From NCBI GenBank assembly GCA_017940085.1, contig JAGAZK010000140.1, forward strand, positions 1-9,132: DNA of 9,132 nucleotides. The letters run 5' to 3'. The stretch comes from Campylobacter sp. (GTDB lineage Bacteria > Campylobacterota > Campylobacteria > Campylobacterales > Campylobacteraceae). Below are positions 1-7,326 of the stretch, piece after piece. Positions within the stretch are counted from its first letter, which is position 1. The number at the start of each line of letters is the position of its first letter. The position numbers were made by a program, and so were the translations under genes. The notes beneath the pieces were generated by a model. The model was not told the DNA's origin. It saw nothing but the letters and a program-made list of their open reading frames with translations, and ran no database searches.

Positions 1-554
1 ACAAAAAAATCAAAGTTCGTTTAAGAGCTGTTGGCAAAAAAGGCATAGAATTTTTTAATTTTCAAGGCGTTGATTTGTTGGAGAGTTATAGAGGCGTAAG
101 CTCAAATCCTACATACGACAAAGCCAAGAATATCATAAATGCCGCTATTGAAGATTTTATTTCTGGTGCTACTGATAAAGTTATTTTGGTTCATAATGGT
201 TACAAAAATATGATTTCACAAGAAATGAAAATCCAAGACATAGTTCCTGTGGCTATGCCTAAATTTAGTGATAATCAAATAATATCTGATTCATTAATGG
301 AAGTTGAACCAAGTGATGATGATGAAAAAATTATTAACGAACTTATGACTAAATATCTAGAATACGGAATGTATTATTCTTTGATTGATTCTTTGGCTGC
401 TGAACATAGTGCTAGAATGCAAGCAATGGATAGTGCAAGTAATAATGCAAAAGAACGCGTCAGACAGCTAGATTTGGAATACAACAAAGCTAGACAAAGT
501 TCTATTACCACTGAGCTTATTGAAATTATCAGTGGTGTTGAAAGTATGAAGTAA
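1..554 (+). CDS. atpG: ATP synthase F1 subunit gamma, C-terminal part (5' end outside window)
   Basis: This is the C-terminal ~184 residues of the gamma subunit, the rotating central shaft that couples proton flow through Fo to catalysis in the F1 alpha3beta3 ring. The reading frame is open from base 3 to the stop at 552-554. A TTG at 75 is internal, because the frame continues upstream with gamma-like sequence ([18 protein letters not shown], then [10 protein letters not shown]). The end of the protein has the family's conserved C-terminal helix: [15 protein letters not shown] followed by [20 protein letters not shown] and SGVE, close to the E. coli ending (ARM.AM..A..N, YNKARQ.SIT.EL.EI.SG). 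Family length is about 290 residues, so roughly the first 110 are missing. It is followed 18 bases later by atpD, as expected in an atp operon. Identification is secure; only the start is unseen. Confidence 0.96.
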   Translation, partial: KKIKVRLRAVGKKGIEFFNFQGVDLLESYRGVSSNPTYDKAKNIINAAIEDFISGATDKVILVHNGYKNMISQEMKIQDIVPVAMPKFSDNQIISDSLMEVEPSDDDEKIINELMTKYLEYGMYYSLIDSLAAEHSARMQAMDSASNNAKERVRQLDLEYNKARQSSITTELIEIISGVESMK

Positions 555-558
555 ATTT

Positions 559-1970
<1,412 letters not shown>

Positions 1971-1972
1971 TT

Positions 1973-2362
1973 ATGAATAAAATGCATTTAGAAATAGTAA
2001 CGCCAGAAGGGCTAATTTTTTCAAATGATGTCAAAATGGTAGTGCTTCCGGGAAAAGACGGAGAATTTGGTGTTTTGCCCGGACACGCTTCTTTGGTGTC
2101 GTTGTTAAAAGTTGGCTTAGTAGATATAGAAAATTTAAATGGCGAACATGATTTGGTTGCTATTGATTGGGGATATGCCGAAATAGACGAAAATAAAGTT
2201 GATATTTTAGTTGAAGGTGCTGTTTTGGTAAAAGGCAATGATGAAAGCGAAATTGCTAAATCTATGGCAAAAGCCAAAGAAATAGTTCAAAAAATGGGTG
2301 ATGAGGGTGGTTTATTGAATATTGCATTGATGAGAATAGAAAACAGCACAAGGAATATATAA
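1973..2362 (+). CDS. atpC: ATP synthase F1 subunit epsilon
   Basis: Epsilon subunit of F1, which binds the foot of gamma and in many bacteria restrains ATP hydrolysis. The N-terminal beta-sandwich is clear: LEIVTPEGLIFS (6-17), a VVLPGKDGEFGVLPGHASLVSLL-type block (about 23-45, given here only as a motif) and later DWGYAEID and ILVEGAVLV. The 129-residue length matches other epsilonproteobacterial AtpC. The short C-terminal helical part (about 90-129, rich in Lys, Ala and Glu) is the regulatory hairpin region. The ATG at 1973 is preferred over the one at 1982 because AAAGG at 1961-1965, inside the end of atpD, is seven bases upstream. There are two bases between genes, so translation is probably coupled to atpD. 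It is the last atp gene here. Confidence 0.95.
   Translation: MNKMHLEIVTPEGLIFSNDVKMVVLPGKDGEFGVLPGHASLVSLLKVGLVDIENLNGEHDLVAIDWGYAEIDENKVDILVEGAVLVKGNDESEIAKSMAKAKEIVQKMGDEGGLLNIALMRIENSTRNI
2350..2354 (+). promoter_or_regulatory. Shine-Dalgarno supporting the GTG start of tolQ
   Basis: AAGGA lies within the last codons of atpC, 12 bases before the GTG at 2367. The spacing is longer than usual. No ATG in this frame lies near it, so the GTG is the best available start. Weak initiation coupled to atpC translation is the likely reading. Confidence 0.5.
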
Positions 2363-2366
2363 TCAA

Positions 2367-2936
2367 GTGAGTTTTACTGAAGTATTTTTAAATTATTTTC
2401 AAAATAGTAGTGTTATTACTATTATTGTGTTGTTTTGGCTTTCTGTTTATTTTTTGATTAGCTTTACGGTTTTGTTTTCTAGAATAGTTGGTCTAAATAA
2501 TTGGCGTAAAAGAGAAAAATCTGCTTTAGAAGCAATAGTAATGGGTGCTACTATTGAAGCTACAAATTCTTGTCTTAATAAAGTTGGCGGAGAATATTCA
2601 AAAGCAAAATTAGATGTTTGTTATAGTTTAGCTGAATATAACGCCACAAGTGGTCTAACTATACTTTCTATAATCGCTTCAACTTCTCCTTTCATAGGAT
2701 TGTTTGGGACTGTGATTAGTATTTTGCAAACATTTGCAGTTTTAGGCGATGGTGCAAATGGCTTAAATATAATAGCTCCAGCTATTTCAGAAGCATTGGT
2801 TGCTACAGGGTGCGGTATTTTTGTAGCGATTCCTGCTTATAGCTTTAATCTACTTATCAAACGCAAAGCATACGAAATTCTTGGCATAATCAAGCGAGAA
2901 ATAGATATTTTGTTAAATGCCAAAGAAGGCAGATGA
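2367..2936 (+). CDS. tolQ: TolQ/ExbB/MotA-family proton-channel protein, Tol-Pal system
   Basis: Inner-membrane stator subunit that, with TolR, converts proton-motive force into movement of TolA across the periplasm. The 189-residue protein shows three hydrophobic segments: about 15-38, 97-123 and 143-164. A cytoplasmic loop lies between the first two. The family blocks are SPFIGLFGTVISI (107-119) and ISEALVATGCGIFVAIPA (140-157), which line the channel in TolQ, ExbB and MotA homologues. The start is GTG. It begins four bases after atpC, and its stop overlaps the start of tolR. Sequence alone does not separate TolQ from ExbB, and the C. jejuni equivalent has been labelled exbB. The tolR-tolA-tolB-pal-cpoB context makes TolQ the better name. 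At 189 residues it is shorter than E. coli TolQ (230). Confidence 0.9.
   Translation: MSFTEVFLNYFQNSSVITIIVLFWLSVYFLISFTVLFSRIVGLNNWRKREKSALEAIVMGATIEATNSCLNKVGGEYSKAKLDVCYSLAEYNATSGLTILSIIASTSPFIGLFGTVISILQTFAVLGDGANGLNIIAPAISEALVATGCGIFVAIPAYSFNLLIKRKAYEILGIIKREIDILLNAKEGR
2924..2929 (+). promoter_or_regulatory. Shine-Dalgarno deciding the tolR start
   Basis: AGAAGG inside the end of tolQ is followed by two adjacent ATG codons at 2933 and 2936. The first is only three bases from the site and forms the ATGA overlap with the tolQ stop. The second has a more normal six-base spacing. Real initiation may therefore be at 2936, giving 128 residues. Confidence 0.5.
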
Positions 2937-3322
2937 TGGATTTTAATGAAAATCCAGAATTAAACATAACTCCACTTGTGGATATTATGCTTGTGTTGCT
3001 TGCTATATTGATGATAACTACACCAGCTATTGTTTATGAAGAAAGAATAAATTTACCAGCTGGTTCTAGACAAAATGCGGCTTCATCGCAAAATAAATCA
3101 CTAATAATCCGCATAGATGAGCAAAAAAATGTTTATATCAATGAAAGGGTTATGAGATTAAGCGAATTGCCAGATAATATAATGTTGATTTCTACTAAAT
3201 TTGATAAAAAAACCCCAGTTTATATAAAAGCCGATAAAAGGCTTTTGTATAATGATGTAATGTATGTCTTAAAGACAATGAAAATAGCTGGGTTTAGTAA
3301 AGTCGCCTTAGAGACAAGCTAA
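2933..3322 (+). CDS. tolR: TolR/ExbD-family energy-transducing protein, Tol-Pal system
   Basis: Partner of TolQ with one membrane helix and a periplasmic domain; it is thought to gate proton flow and bind peptidoglycan. The 129-residue protein begins with a short cytoplasmic tail, then NITPLVDIMLVLLAILMI (11-28). Asp17 in PLVD is the conserved proton-carrying residue equivalent to E. coli TolR Asp23 or ExbD Asp25. The periplasmic domain (about 45-129) contains the family's VYIKADKRLLYNDVMYVL-type strand-helix (from about 101). An ATGA overlap with tolQ implies translational coupling, useful for keeping a fixed TolQ:TolR ratio. The neighbouring ATG at 2936 may be the true start. ExbD is an alternative family name; the Tol assignment rests on neighbours. 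Confidence 0.9.
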   Translation: MMDFNENPELNITPLVDIMLVLLAILMITTPAIVYEERINLPAGSRQNAASSQNKSLIIRIDEQKNVYINERVMRLSELPDNIMLISTKFDKKTPVYIKADKRLLYNDVMYVLKTMKIAGFSKVALETS

Positions 3323-3997
3323 ATGTCAAAAAAAATAGGGGTTGAGTTCCCTACATTTAACTCATTTATTGTTTCGCTTTGTTTGTATTTGTTTATAGTG
3401 ATATTTTTGTTTTACAAAGTAGCAAATATAGAGCTTCCAGTCAAATACACAAACAATCAAGATGCTTTTATGGATGTTCTTTTGACTACGCAAGATATTT
3501 CAAATTTAGCCACAGAAGTCAAATCCCAAGAAGATGAGCCAATCAAAAGAGAATTAGATAGAAATATAGATTTAAATGAATTATTTAGTAGCGTAGATAC
3601 GAAAAAAATCAAAGACGAAATTCCAGAAGAATCACAAAAAAAAATTTCCCAAGCAAAGGAAATTTTAGACGCTCTTAAAAGTGATTTAAAAGAAAGTTCG
3701 CCACAATCTGGAACCACTGGTGAATTTAACGAGTATTTTGGAAAAATTAATCAAATAATCGAATCTCGTTGGCGAAGACTTAAAGTCGGCTCAAACAACC
3801 AAGCTAAAGTTCGTATTATTATAGACAAAGATGGCAAATTTAGCTACAATATCGTTTCTCTTTCTTACAATAGCGAATTTAACGACAAAGTAAGAAATTT
3901 TTTACCTACGCTTGAAGATGCAGATTTTCCTAAGCCACCAGACGGAAAGGCAAAAGAGATTATTTGTGTTTTGACAGATGAAATTTTAACGGAGTAA
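3323..3997 (+). CDS. tolA: Short TolA-like protein with TonB-type C-terminal domain
   Basis: Probable TolA, the rod that links the TolQ-TolR motor to TolB and Pal at the outer membrane. The 224-residue protein has a cytoplasmic tail, one membrane helix (about 13-32), a charged, helical and probably extended periplasmic section (about 60-127, rich in Lys, Glu, Asp and Ser), and a C-terminal TonB/TolA-like domain (about 134-224). That domain contains YFGKINQIIESRWRR, KVRIIIDKDGKF and a FPKPP turn (202-206). It is about half the length of E. coli TolA (421), with the long Ala/Lys-rich helix much reduced. Its ATG follows the tolR stop directly, with only a weak ribosome site, so coupling is likely. 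The A8 run at codons 3-5 and the A9 run at 3636-3644 are notable. TonB is the alternative name; position between tolR and tolB argues for TolA. Confidence 0.85.
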   Translation: MSKKIGVEFPTFNSFIVSLCLYLFIVIFLFYKVANIELPVKYTNNQDAFMDVLLTTQDISNLATEVKSQEDEPIKRELDRNIDLNELFSSVDTKKIKDEIPEESQKKISQAKEILDALKSDLKESSPQSGTTGEFNEYFGKINQIIESRWRRLKVGSNNQAKVRIIIDKDGKFSYNIVSLSYNSEFNDKVRNFLPTLEDADFPKPPDGKAKEIICVLTDEILTE

Positions 3998-4001
3998 ATT
4001 T

Positions 4002-5267
4002 ATGAAAAAGTTTTTTTTAATTCTTGTTTGTATTTTAAATTTAAATGCAGCAGATGCCACAATGGAAGTAGTAAATAGAGGTCAGACTTTGCCAAAAATA
4101 ATAGTTCAAAATGTAAATTCTGATTTTTCAGATAATGCTACAAACAGCAAAATGTCAAAAATATTAATTGGTGATTTAAAAGTTATTGCTTCGTTTGAAG
4201 TAGTTGGAAATTTAGATTTTTCAAATGGTAATCACAACACAGATTTGGTAAAAAGCTCAAAAGCTGATTTTGTGCTTCAATATTGGATGTCTAATCAAAA
4301 TGGCGGTTTGTTTTTGAATACAAAATTAATTAGTACCAAAAATTCAAATATCAAATTTGATAGATCATTTAACGAAACAGATACGGCAAAATGGCCATTT
4401 TTAGCTCATAAAGCTATAAAAAGCGTGATTAAGGATTTAAATTTACCAAGTGTTGATTGGCTAGATAAATACATATTAATAGCCCAATACACAAGTCCCG
4501 GAAAAAGCAATATAATGATCGCTGATTATACTCTAAACTATACCAAAAATGTCATCACTGGCGGTCTAAATATATTTCCAAAATGGGCAAACAACAACTA
4601 TAGTGCGTTTTACTATACTACATACACACAAAATACAATGCCTACACTGTATAGATTCGATCTAAATACTGGTAAAAAAACAAGATTATTGTCAAGTACT
4701 GGTATGATAGTGGCATCAGATGTTAGCAAAGACGGGAATAAATTATTGCTCACAATGGCTCCAGAAGAACAAAGCGATATTTATTTATATGATACTAGAA
4801 CTAGACATCTTACAAAAATTACTAACTACAAAGGCATAGACACAAATGGCAATTTTGTAGATAACGAAAGAGGTGTTGTTTTTATCAGTGATAGACTTGG
4901 TTATCCAAATATATTTAGAACAGATATAAATGGTGGAGATATAGAACAAATGGTTGATCACAGCAGAAATAATAATTCAGTTACTACTTTTGGGAATTAT
5001 GTCGTATATGCAAGTAGAGAACACTCAGGCGAATATTCAGAAAAAACATTTAATTTATATTTGATTTCTACAAAAAGTAGCTATATAAGACAGCTTACTA
5101 TCAATGGAGTAAATACATTTCCTAGATTTTCTAGAGATGGCGGAAGTATTATTTATATCAAAAATCTATCAAACCAAAGAAGTGCTGTTGGTATTATAAG
5201 ATTAAATGAGAATAAAAGTTTTCAGTTTCCACTAAGAATAGGCAAACTCCAATCTATCGACTGGTAA
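4002..5267 (+). CDS. tolB: TolB, periplasmic beta-propeller of the Tol-Pal system
   Basis: Periplasmic protein that binds Pal and, through its N-terminus, TolA. The 421-residue precursor begins with a Sec signal peptide: MKKFFLILVC plus a hydrophobic stretch to about residue 14, with cleavage probably after Ala16 or Ala19. An N-terminal alpha/beta domain (about 20-150) is followed by a six-bladed-type propeller. PD40-like repeats can be seen near 187-228, 229-271 (SDIYLYDTRTRHLTKIT), 275-318 (GVVFISDRLGYPNIFRTD), 320-366 and 367-408 (NTFPRFSRDGGSIIYI). The protein ends in QSIDW. Length fits the family (about 400-430). GGAG at 3991-3994 gives a good ribosome site, four bases after tolA. A T8 run covers codons 4-6 of the signal peptide. 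Expression probably continues from the tolQRA transcript. Confidence 0.95.
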   Translation: MKKFFLILVCILNLNAADATMEVVNRGQTLPKIIVQNVNSDFSDNATNSKMSKILIGDLKVIASFEVVGNLDFSNGNHNTDLVKSSKADFVLQYWMSNQNGGLFLNTKLISTKNSNIKFDRSFNETDTAKWPFLAHKAIKSVIKDLNLPSVDWLDKYILIAQYTSPGKSNIMIADYTLNYTKNVITGGLNIFPKWANNNYSAFYYTTYTQNTMPTLYRFDLNTGKKTRLLSSTGMIVASDVSKDGNKLLLTMAPEEQSDIYLYDTRTRHLTKITNYKGIDTNGNFVDNERGVVFISDRLGYPNIFRTDINGGDIEQMVDHSRNNNSVTTFGNYVVYASREHSGEYSEKTFNLYLISTKSSYIRQLTINGVNTFPRFSRDGGSIIYIKNLSNQRSAVGIIRLNENKSFQFPLRIGKLQSIDW

Positions 5268-5271
5268 AATT

Positions 5272-5304
5272 ATCAAATTTACATTAAATTTGTAAAATTT
5301 TGAT
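5272..5304 (+). repeat. Imperfect inverted repeat after tolB
   Basis: ATCAAATTTACA (5272-5283) and TGTAAAATTTTGAT (5291-5304) are inverted, with a seven-base loop; the core TTTACA/TGTAAA is perfect. It begins five bases after the tolB stop. The stem is nearly all A:U and is not followed by a U run (GTAGAG comes next), so it is a poor intrinsic terminator. It could be a weak attenuator, an RNA-processing site, an operator, or chance in AT-rich DNA. Confidence 0.4.
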
Positions 5305-5320
5305 GTAGAGAATGATACAA

Positions 5321-5341
5321 GTAAATTTAATCTTAATTTAC
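5321..5341 (+). repeat. Perfect 7-base inverted repeat upstream of the pal promoter
   Basis: GTAAATT (5321-5327) and AATTTAC (5335-5341) are perfect inverted arms separated by seven bases. The right arm ends 11 bases before the pal -10 hexamer, so the element covers where a -35 box would sit. Its half-site GTAAA/TTTAC also recurs at 5264-5268, 5278-5282 and 5292-5296. Operator function is inference; such AT-rich words can arise by chance. Confidence 0.4.
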
Positions 5342-5349
5342 AAATAATG

Positions 5350-5358
5350 TGCTATAAT
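5350..5358 (+). promoter_or_regulatory. Extended -10 sigma-70 promoter of pal
   Basis: TGCTATAAT is a perfect extended -10 element (TGnTATAAT). There is no convincing -35 hexamer about 17 bases upstream; only AT-rich DNA is present, which is usual for Campylobacter housekeeping promoters. Transcription would start near 5364-5367, giving a leader of about 20-25 bases that includes a T8 run (5369-5376) and the AAAGG ribosome site (5377-5381). This would give pal-cpoB extra expression independent of tolQRAB, suiting an abundant lipoprotein. Confidence 0.8.
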
Positions 5359-5387
5359 GTCTCACACATTTTTTTTAAAGGTTTAAC

Positions 5388-5873
5388 ATGAAAAAATTAC
5401 TTTTAGTTTCAGTTGTAGCAGCAGCAATGTTCGTTACTGGTTGTAACACTAAGAATCCAAGCGTGGATTCTAGCTCAGAAAGTAGCAATAGTGGATTTTC
5501 TAACAGAGATGCAGAAGGTCTTAACGATTTGCAAGGCAAAGTAAATAGAGTTTATTTTGACTTTGACAAATTCAACATTCGCCCTGATATGAGAGGCGTC
5601 ATTAAAGCTAATGCAGTAGTTTTAAATTCAGAAGATGCAAAAAGCCTAAAAGTAGTTGTTGAAGGTAACTGCGATGAGTGGGGAACTGATGAATACAACT
5701 ATGCTCTTGGTCTAAAAAGAGCTAAAGCTGCAAAAGATGCTTTGGTAGCTCAAGGCGTTAGTGCTGATAGAATTCAAGTTAAAAGCAATGGCGAAAGCAA
5801 ACCAACTTGCACAGAAAAATCAAAAGCTTGCGATGCTCAAAATCGCCGTGATGAATTCAAAATTATGCAATAA
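5388..5873 (+). CDS. pal: Pal, peptidoglycan-associated outer-membrane lipoprotein (Omp18-like)
   Basis: Outer-membrane lipoprotein that anchors the envelope to peptidoglycan and binds TolB. The 161-residue precursor has a lipoprotein signal peptide ending in the lipobox VTGC; Cys19 is the predicted lipidated residue. A Ser/Asn-rich tether (about 20-45) leads to an OmpA-like peptidoglycan-binding domain (about 50-161) with VYFDFDKFNIRPD (55-67) and VEGNCDEWGTDEYNYALGLKRA (from 91, given as a motif). Asp96 and Arg111 match the diaminopimelate-binding positions of the family. The usual GHxDERGT reads GNCDEWGT here, as in other Campylobacter Pal proteins for Asn and Trp. Extra cysteines are Cys95, Cys141 and Cys148. 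The ATG at 5388 has AAAGG six bases upstream and its own promoter. cpoB follows after three bases. Confidence 0.96.
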   Translation: MKKLLLVSVVAAAMFVTGCNTKNPSVDSSSESSNSGFSNRDAEGLNDLQGKVNRVYFDFDKFNIRPDMRGVIKANAVVLNSEDAKSLKVVVEGNCDEWGTDEYNYALGLKRAKAAKDALVAQGVSADRIQVKSNGESKPTCTEKSKACDAQNRRDEFKIMQ

Positions 5874-5876
5874 TTT

Positions 5877-6749
5877 ATGAACAAAATCTTCTTTACAGCG
5901 ATCCTGTTTGGGGTCGCTTCTTTTACTTACGCAAATAACGAAGTTTCAATTTTTGCTGATGAGAGTGTAGATCCTCAAAAAGTTGTTCAAAATAACAAAA
6001 ATTCAATCAACGAGATCAAAGACGAACTTAGCAATTATGATGAAACAATAGAAGGAATGAGAAGTCTAGTAGAAGGCATTTCTCAAAAAAATTTAAAACT
6101 CACTAGAGAACTTGCGGAATTAAATAGCAAAGTTCAAGTTTTAAATGACCAAAACACAAGCAAACAAATAGATGATTTAAAGAAAACTATCGAAAAAAAC
6201 AAAGCCGAACAAGATGCAAAAATAAATAAAATTATGAAATCAATAGAGCAGCTAACTGCACTGATTGATTCTAAACAAAATACTACAAAAACCGCAAATA
6301 AAACTGATAATAACGCAACAAAAGCAAATTTAAAAGACAATAAAAAAGCTTCATCAACTCCTACAGTTAATTTTAACACAGCTGATTTTTCAAAAAAAGA
6401 TCCAGTGGTTATATTAGAACAAGCCGATAAAGATTATAAAGCAAAAAAATATCCACAAGCAAAAGCCGCTTTTGAGTATTTGGCTTCTATCAATTATAGA
6501 GTTGCTTATTCAAACTATATGCTCGGCGAAATAGAATATTTTTCTAAAAATTACGCCAAAGCTATACCTTATTATAAAACAACAGTTGCTTCGTATAACA
6601 AAGGCTGGTATATGCCAAGATTGCTTTATCATACAGCAATTAGCTTAGATAAAGTCGGCCAACCAAGCGAAGCAAATAAATTTTATTCTGCTTTAAAAAA
6701 GGCTTATCCAGATAGTCCAGAAGCAAAAGCAGCCCCACAACGAAAATAA
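5877..6749 (+). CDS. cpoB: CpoB/YbgF-like Tol-Pal-associated periplasmic TPR protein
   Basis: Periplasmic protein of the CpoB (YbgF) type, which in E. coli coordinates peptidoglycan synthesis with Tol-Pal-driven constriction. The 290-residue precursor has a signal peptide (1-19, cleavage after TYA), a Glu/Lys/Asn/Leu-rich coiled coil (about 38-132, typical of the trimerising N-terminus), a Thr/Asn/Lys/Ala-rich flexible linker (about 133-172) and a tetratricopeptide region (about 174-285). The TPR-like units are visible near ADKDYKAKKYPQAKAAFEYL (183-202), YMLGEIEYFSKNYAKAIPYY (214-233) and the helix pair from about 248 to 277. Two bacterial N-glycosylation sequons occur: DQNTS (91-95) and DNNAT (144-148). 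It starts three bases after pal without a clear ribosome site, so it is probably translated by coupling. The C. jejuni counterpart is, as I recall, Cj0114, a known glycoprotein. Confidence 0.9.
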   Translation: MNKIFFTAILFGVASFTYANNEVSIFADESVDPQKVVQNNKNSINEIKDELSNYDETIEGMRSLVEGISQKNLKLTRELAELNSKVQVLNDQNTSKQIDDLKKTIEKNKAEQDAKINKIMKSIEQLTALIDSKQNTTKTANKTDNNATKANLKDNKKASSTPTVNFNTADFSKKDPVVILEQADKDYKAKKYPQAKAAFEYLASINYRVAYSNYMLGEIEYFSKNYAKAIPYYKTTVASYNKGWYMPRLLYHTAISLDKVGQPSEANKFYSALKKAYPDSPEAKAAPQRK

Positions 6750-6768
6750 ATTTCCAAAAGGATTTTCA

Positions 6769-7317
6769 ATGTCAAAAGTAATTAAAATGTTTTACGAGCT
6801 AAAAGATGCTCAAACAGGAGATATTTTAGAAAGCAATATGGGTATAAGTGAGATTGGCTTTGTAACTGGCAAAAATCAAGTTTTAGAAGCATTAGAAAAA
6901 GGTGTTATTGATTTAAATGCTGGAGATACTACAGAAATTAAGATTTTAGCTAAAGATGCTCTTGGAGAATACGATGAAAGTGCTGTTCAGGTTTTGCCAA
7001 GAGAGCAATTTGCTGGTGTTGAATTGCAAGTTGGCGGAATACTTTTTGGTGAAAATGAAGATGGTTCAACTATTCAAGTAGTAGTCAAAGATATAAGCGA
7101 TGAAAGCGTAACTATTGATTATAACCACCCTTATGCTGGAAAAGATTTGCTTTTTAATATCAAAGTTACAGAAAATAGACCAGCAGATGCAGACGAAGAA
7201 GCTACAGGCGTTGTTGTAATGCCACATGTTTGTGCTTGCGGTCATGATGAGCAAGGTTGTTGCGGTGGTCATGAGCATGGCGAAAATGGCGGTTGTTGTG
7301 GCAAACATAAACATTAG
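6769..7317 (+). CDS. slyD: SlyD-like FKBP-type peptidyl-prolyl isomerase with metal-binding tail
   Basis: Cytoplasmic prolyl isomerase, chaperone and probable nickel-binding protein of the SlyD family. The 182-residue protein has an FKBP core (YELKDAQTGDILES, 9-22; alpha-helical VLEALEKGVIDLNAGD, 38-53), the insert-in-flap chaperone domain (about 70-125) and the SlyD signature DYNHPYAGKDLLFNIKV (117-133). The C-terminal tail from about 150 is Cys/His/Gly-rich: Cys155, 157, 164, 165, 176, 177 and His153, 159, 168, 170, 180, 182. Its repeated unit is C-C/x-G-x-H, a plausible Ni or Zn site. E. coli SlyD has a comparable tail and supports NiFe hydrogenase maturation; the same role here is inferred. 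AAAAGGA at 6756-6762 gives a strong start. It lies 19 bases after cpoB and 9 before fabD. Confidence 0.95.
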   Translation: MSKVIKMFYELKDAQTGDILESNMGISEIGFVTGKNQVLEALEKGVIDLNAGDTTEIKILAKDALGEYDESAVQVLPREQFAGVELQVGGILFGENEDGSTIQVVVKDISDESVTIDYNHPYAGKDLLFNIKVTENRPADADEEATGVVVMPHVCACGHDEQGCCGGHEHGENGGCCGKHKH

Positions 7318-7326
7318 GCGGTTTGT

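Noticed and set aside
75..554. A separate short gene starting at TTG 75
   Set aside because: The frame is open upstream to the window edge with continuous AtpG sequence, so TTG 75 is an internal Leu codon.
2358..2363. TATAAT at the atpC-tolQ junction
   Set aside because: It lacks TGn and a -35 box, and transcription would start at or after the tolQ GTG, removing its ribosome site.
2634..2648. N-glycosylation-like EYNAT in TolQ (residues 90-94)
   Set aside because: It precedes the second membrane helix, in the loop expected to be cytoplasmic, out of reach of periplasmic PglB.
2957..2971. N-glycosylation-like ELNIT in TolR (residues 9-13)
   Set aside because: It lies in the short cytoplasmic tail at the membrane edge, so it should not be modified.
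5272..5310. Intrinsic terminator after tolB
   Set aside because: The hairpin is almost entirely A:U with mismatches and has no following U run, so it is listed only as a repeat.
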